Translations under genes and position numbers: made by a program | The notes under the pieces: model-generated | The model's input: only the letters and a program-made list of their open reading frames with translations | Databases searched by the model: none | What the model was told of the DNA's origin: nothing | Shown: positions 59,961-64,000 of the stretch, piece by piece | Layout: the number at the start of each line of letters is the position of its first letter | Numbering within the stretch: position 1 is the first letter of the stretch | From: Acidobacteriota bacterium | Lineage (GTDB): Bacteria > Acidobacteriota > Terriglobia > Bryobacterales > Bryobacteraceae | Assembly: GCA_026394015.1 (NCBI GenBank) | Contig: JAPKZA010000273.1 | Coordinates: 66,270 to 130,269, forward strand | Direction: 5' to 3' | Length of the DNA: 64,000 nucleotides

Positions 59961-62079
59961 ACAAAACCCCCAACAAACTCAACCCCCCACCCGCCAACGC
60001 CGACCATGGCCGATACACCATCTCGATCCGGTGCTCGCCCTTCTCCACCACCACCCCCCGCAACGCCCCATAAACTTCCAAAATCTCCGCCGGCTTCCCG
60101 TCAACCATCGCCGTCCAACCCGGGAAATAAGTGTCCGACACCACCGCCAAACCCCGGCACCCCATCTTCACCTCCATCCGCACCCGGTTCGGACTCGATA
60201 GCGGCACCAACCGTCCCTCCTCCTCCCCCTCACAACTCTCCAGCACCGGCGGAACCCCCAACGTCAACGCCTCCCGCCGCGCCACATACTCCGGAGCCTC
60301 CAACCGCATCCGCAGATGATCGTACGAAGGTACCTGCGTAACTTGATGCACCGTCCAAACCCGCGGCAGCGCCATCGGGTTCCGATACACATTCACCCCG
60401 TTCTCCCCCGCCAACGCCAGCACCAACTCCGGCCGCGACGGAGTCTTACTCACATAAAAGCTCGCCCCAAACAAATCATGCATCCGCGGCCGATGCCGTT
60501 CCAGCTCCACCAAGTTCGTCGTCCCGCTCGCCGCATACCCCGCCGTCGTCGGAATCCCGTGCCAATCCCCAAAGTTGTACGGAACATCCGCATCCGCCAC
60601 CTCCACCCTAAGCGGCTGCGCCTGCCCCCGCAAGAAATTCACTAAATCCTGATGATGAAACAGCCGCTCCAAATAACCCGGCCGCTTCTCCCCCACCCGG
60701 CTCGCCATCGCCGCCCCGCTCACATTCCCAATCTCCATAGTCACGAGCAACACCACCGCCACCCCCAACCAACCCCGCGTCACCGTCCCCGCCCGCCAAC
60801 CCGCCAGCAATGCCGCCCCCAACGTCGCCATCATCGCAGTCAACATCGCCGCGTTCGAAACCTGCCCCACCCCCAAAGTCAAAGCCGCATAGATCACTCC
60901 CCCAATCCCCGCCAACCCCCAAATCGTCCGCCCCAACCAAACGCTGGACCGCCGTCCCAACGCGTCAAACCCGAACGCCACCAGCGGCGCAACCCCGAAA
61001 CTAAACAAAGCCAATGCCCGCGCCGGAACCCGCGCCTTCCCAAACACCGGCAACACCGAATACAAAACCCCATGCAGGAAGTTACTCGTCGCCAAAGCCA
61101 AAAACACCCCCGCCAACGCCACCATCACCACCACCCGCACCTGCAGCCGCCGCCGCCACCCATGATAAACCCCCAGCAACGCCAGTCCAAACGACAAAAT
61201 CCCAATAAACGGCGTCACATGCACCTCCGGCCGCGGCGTCGCAATCCCCAACACCGCCGTCGGCGTCCACGAAAACTCCTGATGCACCTGATAAGGAATA
61301 GGCACGTTCCACGCAATCGGATCCGCCATCCCCGCCCACCGCTTCGCCAGCGGGGCGTACTCCTGCGCCGGCAAAACCTGCCCCGCCGCAATCAGACACA
61401 ACGCAACCCCCGCCACCACCGCCAACCGCCAATTCGCCCCCCGCCAAACCGCCACCATCCAAATCCCCGCCACCACCACCGTCGAATAAATCGGCACCTC
61501 ATGATGTCCGCTCAGCCAAGCCACCCCCAACAACGCTCCCGACATCGCCGCGCTAAACAAAGCCCGCTCCCCCCGCAACGCCCGAAACAAAAACATCACC
61601 ACGAGCGGCAGCCACAAAATCCCGTTCAAAATCTGCGGCCAGTCCGTACACCCCAAAAACCCGCCAAACGAAAACACCGCCCCGCCCAGCACCGACGCCG
61701 CCCGGCTCCGCCCCCAATCCCGGCACAAAAAGTAGCAAAACAATGCCGCTTGAAAGTGAATCAGCACAAAGTACCAATGCACAACGTTCACATTCAGCTT
61801 CCCCTCCCGAAACGGAAACACCCCCAGCAACCAGTTCGCCGGATATGCCGCCCCCGTCACCTGTCCCAAAAACGGCTGCCCAATCCAATGGTTCGGATCC
61901 CAAAGCGGAAACCGAAAATGCCGCCACTCGCTCGCCTGAAACTGCAACCGCGGCAAATCCAAGTACGCCAAATCCGGGCTGTCCAAAAACGAATACTGAT
62001 TCGTCAAAGTCAGCTTCCAATAAAAGCCGACGCACAACAAGAAAAGAAGGAACGGCGCGCCAAGTCTACGAATCATCAT
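59908..62079 (-). CDS. YfhO-family membrane protein
   Basis: SYLDSPD-like SFLDSPDLAYLDLPRLQF...WRHFRFPLWDPNHWIGQPFLGQ; many TM segments; C-terminal VVSDTYFPGWTAMVDGKPAEILEVYGALRGVVVEKGEHRIEMVYRP. Confidence 0.85.
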   Translation of the reverse strand: MMIRRLGAPFLLFLLCVGFYWKLTLTNQYSFLDSPDLAYLDLPRLQFQASEWRHFRFPLWDPNHWIGQPFLGQVTGAAYPANWLLGVFPFREGKLNVNVVHWYFVLIHFQAALFCYFLCRDWGRSRAASVLGGAVFSFGGFLGCTDWPQILNGILWLPLVVMFLFRALRGERALFSAAMSGALLGVAWLSGHHEVPIYSTVVVAGIWMVAVWRGANWRLAVVAGVALCLIAAGQVLPAQEYAPLAKRWAGMADPIAWNVPIPYQVHQEFSWTPTAVLGIATPRPEVHVTPFIGILSFGLALLGVYHGWRRRLQVRVVVMVALAGVFLALATSNFLHGVLYSVLPVFGKARVPARALALFSFGVAPLVAFGFDALGRRSSVWLGRTIWGLAGIGGVIYAALTLGVGQVSNAAMLTAMMATLGAALLAGWRAGTVTRGWLGVAVVLLVTMEIGNVSGAAMASRVGEKRPGYLERLFHHQDLVNFLRGQAQPLRVEVADADVPYNFGDWHGIPTTAGYAASGTTNLVELERHRPRMHDLFGASFYVSKTPSRPELVLALAGENGVNVYRNPMALPRVWTVHQVTQVPSYDHLRMRLEAPEYVARREALTLGVPPVLESCEGEEEGRLVPLSSPNRVRMEVKMGCRGLAVVSDTYFPGWTAMVDGKPAEILEVYGALRGVVVEKGEHRIEMVYRPWSALAGGGLSLLGVLFIGWSWRRSARGEGRAG

Positions 62080-62122
62080 CGCCTTTAACTGTAACCCTCC
62101 CGGCTGTGACACCATAATCCCC

Positions 62123-63562
62123 ATGCCCACCCGCCGCCACTTCCTCGCCGCCCTCGCCCCCTCCCCCCGACCCAACATCCTCTTCGTCATGACCGACGAC
62201 CAAGCCGTCTCCCTCATGAGCTGCTACGGCAACACGCTCTTGAAGACCCCCCACATGGACCGCCTCGCCCACGAAGGCGTCCGCTTCACCAACGCCTTCG
62301 TCACCAACTCCCTCTGCGCCCCCTCCCGCGCCTCCTGCCTCACCGGAACCCTCTCCCACGTCAACAAGGTCTTCGGCAACTCCGAACGCAAAGACGCGAT
62401 CGAGACAATGGACCCCACTCTCCCCACCTACCCCGAACTCCTCCAAAAGGCCGGTTACCGCACCGGCATCGTCGGCAAGTGGCACCTCAGCCACAATCCC
62501 CGCGGCTTCGATACCTGGCGCGTCCTCCCCGGCCAAGGCGTCTACCTCAACCCCGAATTCATCGAAAACGGCAAACGCAAAACCTACCCCGGCCACGTCA
62601 CCGACATCACCACCAATATGGCCCTCGAATTCCTCGCCCAACCCGACCCCCGGCCCTTCTGCCTCATCTACCAACCCAAAGGCCCCCACCGCCCCTTCAC
62701 CCCCTGCCCCCGCCACGCCAATCTCTTCTCCGACATCGACCTCCCCCTCCCCCCCAACTTCAACGACGATTTCACCACCCGCAAAATCGCCCGCGAAGCC
62801 GAAGACATGCGCCTCGATCTCAGCCTCGCCCCCGACTACCCCGATCTCCCCAAGGAACTTTCTCCGTCCCAACGCAAACACTGGATCTACCAACGCTTCG
62901 TCAAGGACATGTACCGCAACGTCGTCGGCATCGATGAAGGCCTCGGCCGCGTCCTCGCCCACCTCGATAAATCCGGCCAAGCCAACAACACCCTCGTCAT
63001 CTACACCTCCGACAACGGCTTCTATCTCGGCGAACACGGCTGGTACGACAAGCGCTTCATGTACGAACCCTCTCTCCGCGTCCCCCTCTTAATCCGTTAT
63101 CCCCGCGCCGTCAAGCCCGCCCAAGTCTCTCCCGCCATGGTCATGAACATCGACCACGCCCCCACCATCCTCGCCGCCGCCGGCCTCCCCATCCCCACGG
63201 AGATGCAAGGCCAAAGCCTCCTCCCCGTCATCACCGGCAAGCCCCCCGCCACCTGGCGCAAGTCCGTCTACTACCACTACTACGAAAACTCCTGGGCCGA
63301 GCGCATCACCGCCGACGTCGCCTCCGACCCTACCTTCGCCTACTTAACGCCCCACCGCGTCACGCCCCATCGAGGCGTCCGTACCAGCCGTTACAAGCTC
63401 ATCGACTACTACACCGACAACGGCTACAAGGAACTCTTCGATCTCCAAGCCGATCCCAACGAGCTAACCAACATCTACAACGACCCCAAAAACAAACCCA
63501 TCATCAAGAAACTCGAAGCCGAACTCGCCCGCCTCCGCCAGCAATACAAGGACACCGCCTAA
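62123..63562 (+). CDS. Sulfatase (Cys-type)
   Basis: PNILFVMTDDQAVSLMSCYGNTLLKTPHMDRLAHEGVRFTNAFVTNSLCAPSRASCLTG (CxPSR); GIVGKWHLS; YTSDNGFYLGEHGWYDKRFMYEPSLRVPLLIRYP. Confidence 0.94.
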   Translation: MPTRRHFLAALAPSPRPNILFVMTDDQAVSLMSCYGNTLLKTPHMDRLAHEGVRFTNAFVTNSLCAPSRASCLTGTLSHVNKVFGNSERKDAIETMDPTLPTYPELLQKAGYRTGIVGKWHLSHNPRGFDTWRVLPGQGVYLNPEFIENGKRKTYPGHVTDITTNMALEFLAQPDPRPFCLIYQPKGPHRPFTPCPRHANLFSDIDLPLPPNFNDDFTTRKIAREAEDMRLDLSLAPDYPDLPKELSPSQRKHWIYQRFVKDMYRNVVGIDEGLGRVLAHLDKSGQANNTLVIYTSDNGFYLGEHGWYDKRFMYEPSLRVPLLIRYPRAVKPAQVSPAMVMNIDHAPTILAAAGLPIPTEMQGQSLLPVITGKPPATWRKSVYYHYYENSWAERITADVASDPTFAYLTPHRVTPHRGVRTSRYKLIDYYTDNGYKELFDLQADPNELTNIYNDPKNKPIIKKLEAELARLRQQYKDTA

Positions 63563-63951
63563 CTCTTCAACAACCGCAAAGCCATCCACCCGATCCCCAC
63601 CACCGCCACTCCCATCACCCCATAGAGCAACCCCGGAAACCGCTCCGTCCAAGGCGTCACCGGCTCCGGCGCCGGCCGGTATCCCGGGTTCGCCTCCCGC
63701 GCCCCCAACTTCCCCGCCTGCGCCGAACCCCAGAACTCCGCCCCCGCCGTCCGCGCCAAATCATACTCCGGAGCCCGCGCCCCGCCGGCGCCCGAATACA
63801 ACCAATAACTCCCCGCCCCCTCACTCCGGAAAAACACCTCCCGATCCACCCCCGACAGCTTCACACTCTCCAGCACCACCGCCTCATCGTCCCCCTGAAA
63901 CACGCACAACCGCTGCCAAGGCAACTGCGTCTCCGTAAACGAAACCGCCAA
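63559..63951 (-). CDS. DUF3999-like protein, likely 5'-truncated at contig end
   Basis: REVFFRSEGAGSYWLYSGAGGARAPEYDLAR; C-terminal TM segment. Confidence 0.5.
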   Translation of the reverse strand: MAVSFTETQLPWQRLCVFQGDDEAVVLESVKLSGVDREVFFRSEGAGSYWLYSGAGGARAPEYDLARTAGAEFWGSAQAGKLGAREANPGYRPAPEPVTPWTERFPGLLYGVMGVAVVGIGWMALRLLKS

Positions 63952-63959
63952 ACTCTCCT

Positions 63960-64000
63960 CCCCCCCCCCCCCCCAAAAACCCCCCCCCCCCCCCCCCCCC
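63960..64000. repeat. Poly-C low-complexity terminal sequence
   Basis: Runs of C with a single AAAAA interruption at the window end. Confidence 0.9.

Overview
This 64-kb GC-rich window carries chromosomal housekeeping and accessory genes. Gene content (TIGR03437-type proteins, DUF1501/DUF1553 pair, PEP-CTERM proteins, PSD1/planctomycete cytochrome c) suggests an Acidobacteria/Solibacter-like bacterium; taxonomy is inferred from recognised families only. Recognised genes: glycosyltransferases, lpxB, trxB, feoAB, a gmd-like gene, an O-antigen ABC ATPase, parAB, mnmG, purD, an ECF sigma/STPK pair, a divergent recA-like gene, tsaC/sua5, prfB with programmed +1 frameshift, glnS, PQQ dehydrogenase, YfhO and sulfatase, plus tRNA-Met(CAT) and tRNA-Arg(CCT). 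The most unusual structure is between parA and mnmG (35.76-37.39 kb). Eight parS-like palindromes (GTTCCACGTGGAAC; one with a single mismatch) punctuate a decaying tandem array of copies of the mnmG 3' end, and the usual rsmG/gidB neighbour is not found there. Other leads: an un-annotated 38-aa peptide ORF made of two repeats of a KTxVKAGAxxxNHxQG motif, toxin-antitoxin scars, a c-type cytochrome with CXXCD instead of CXXCH, a multidomain peptidoglycan-binding/C39-like protein, and several genes broken by short indels. All calls come from reading the sequence and supplied ORFs; no database search was run.
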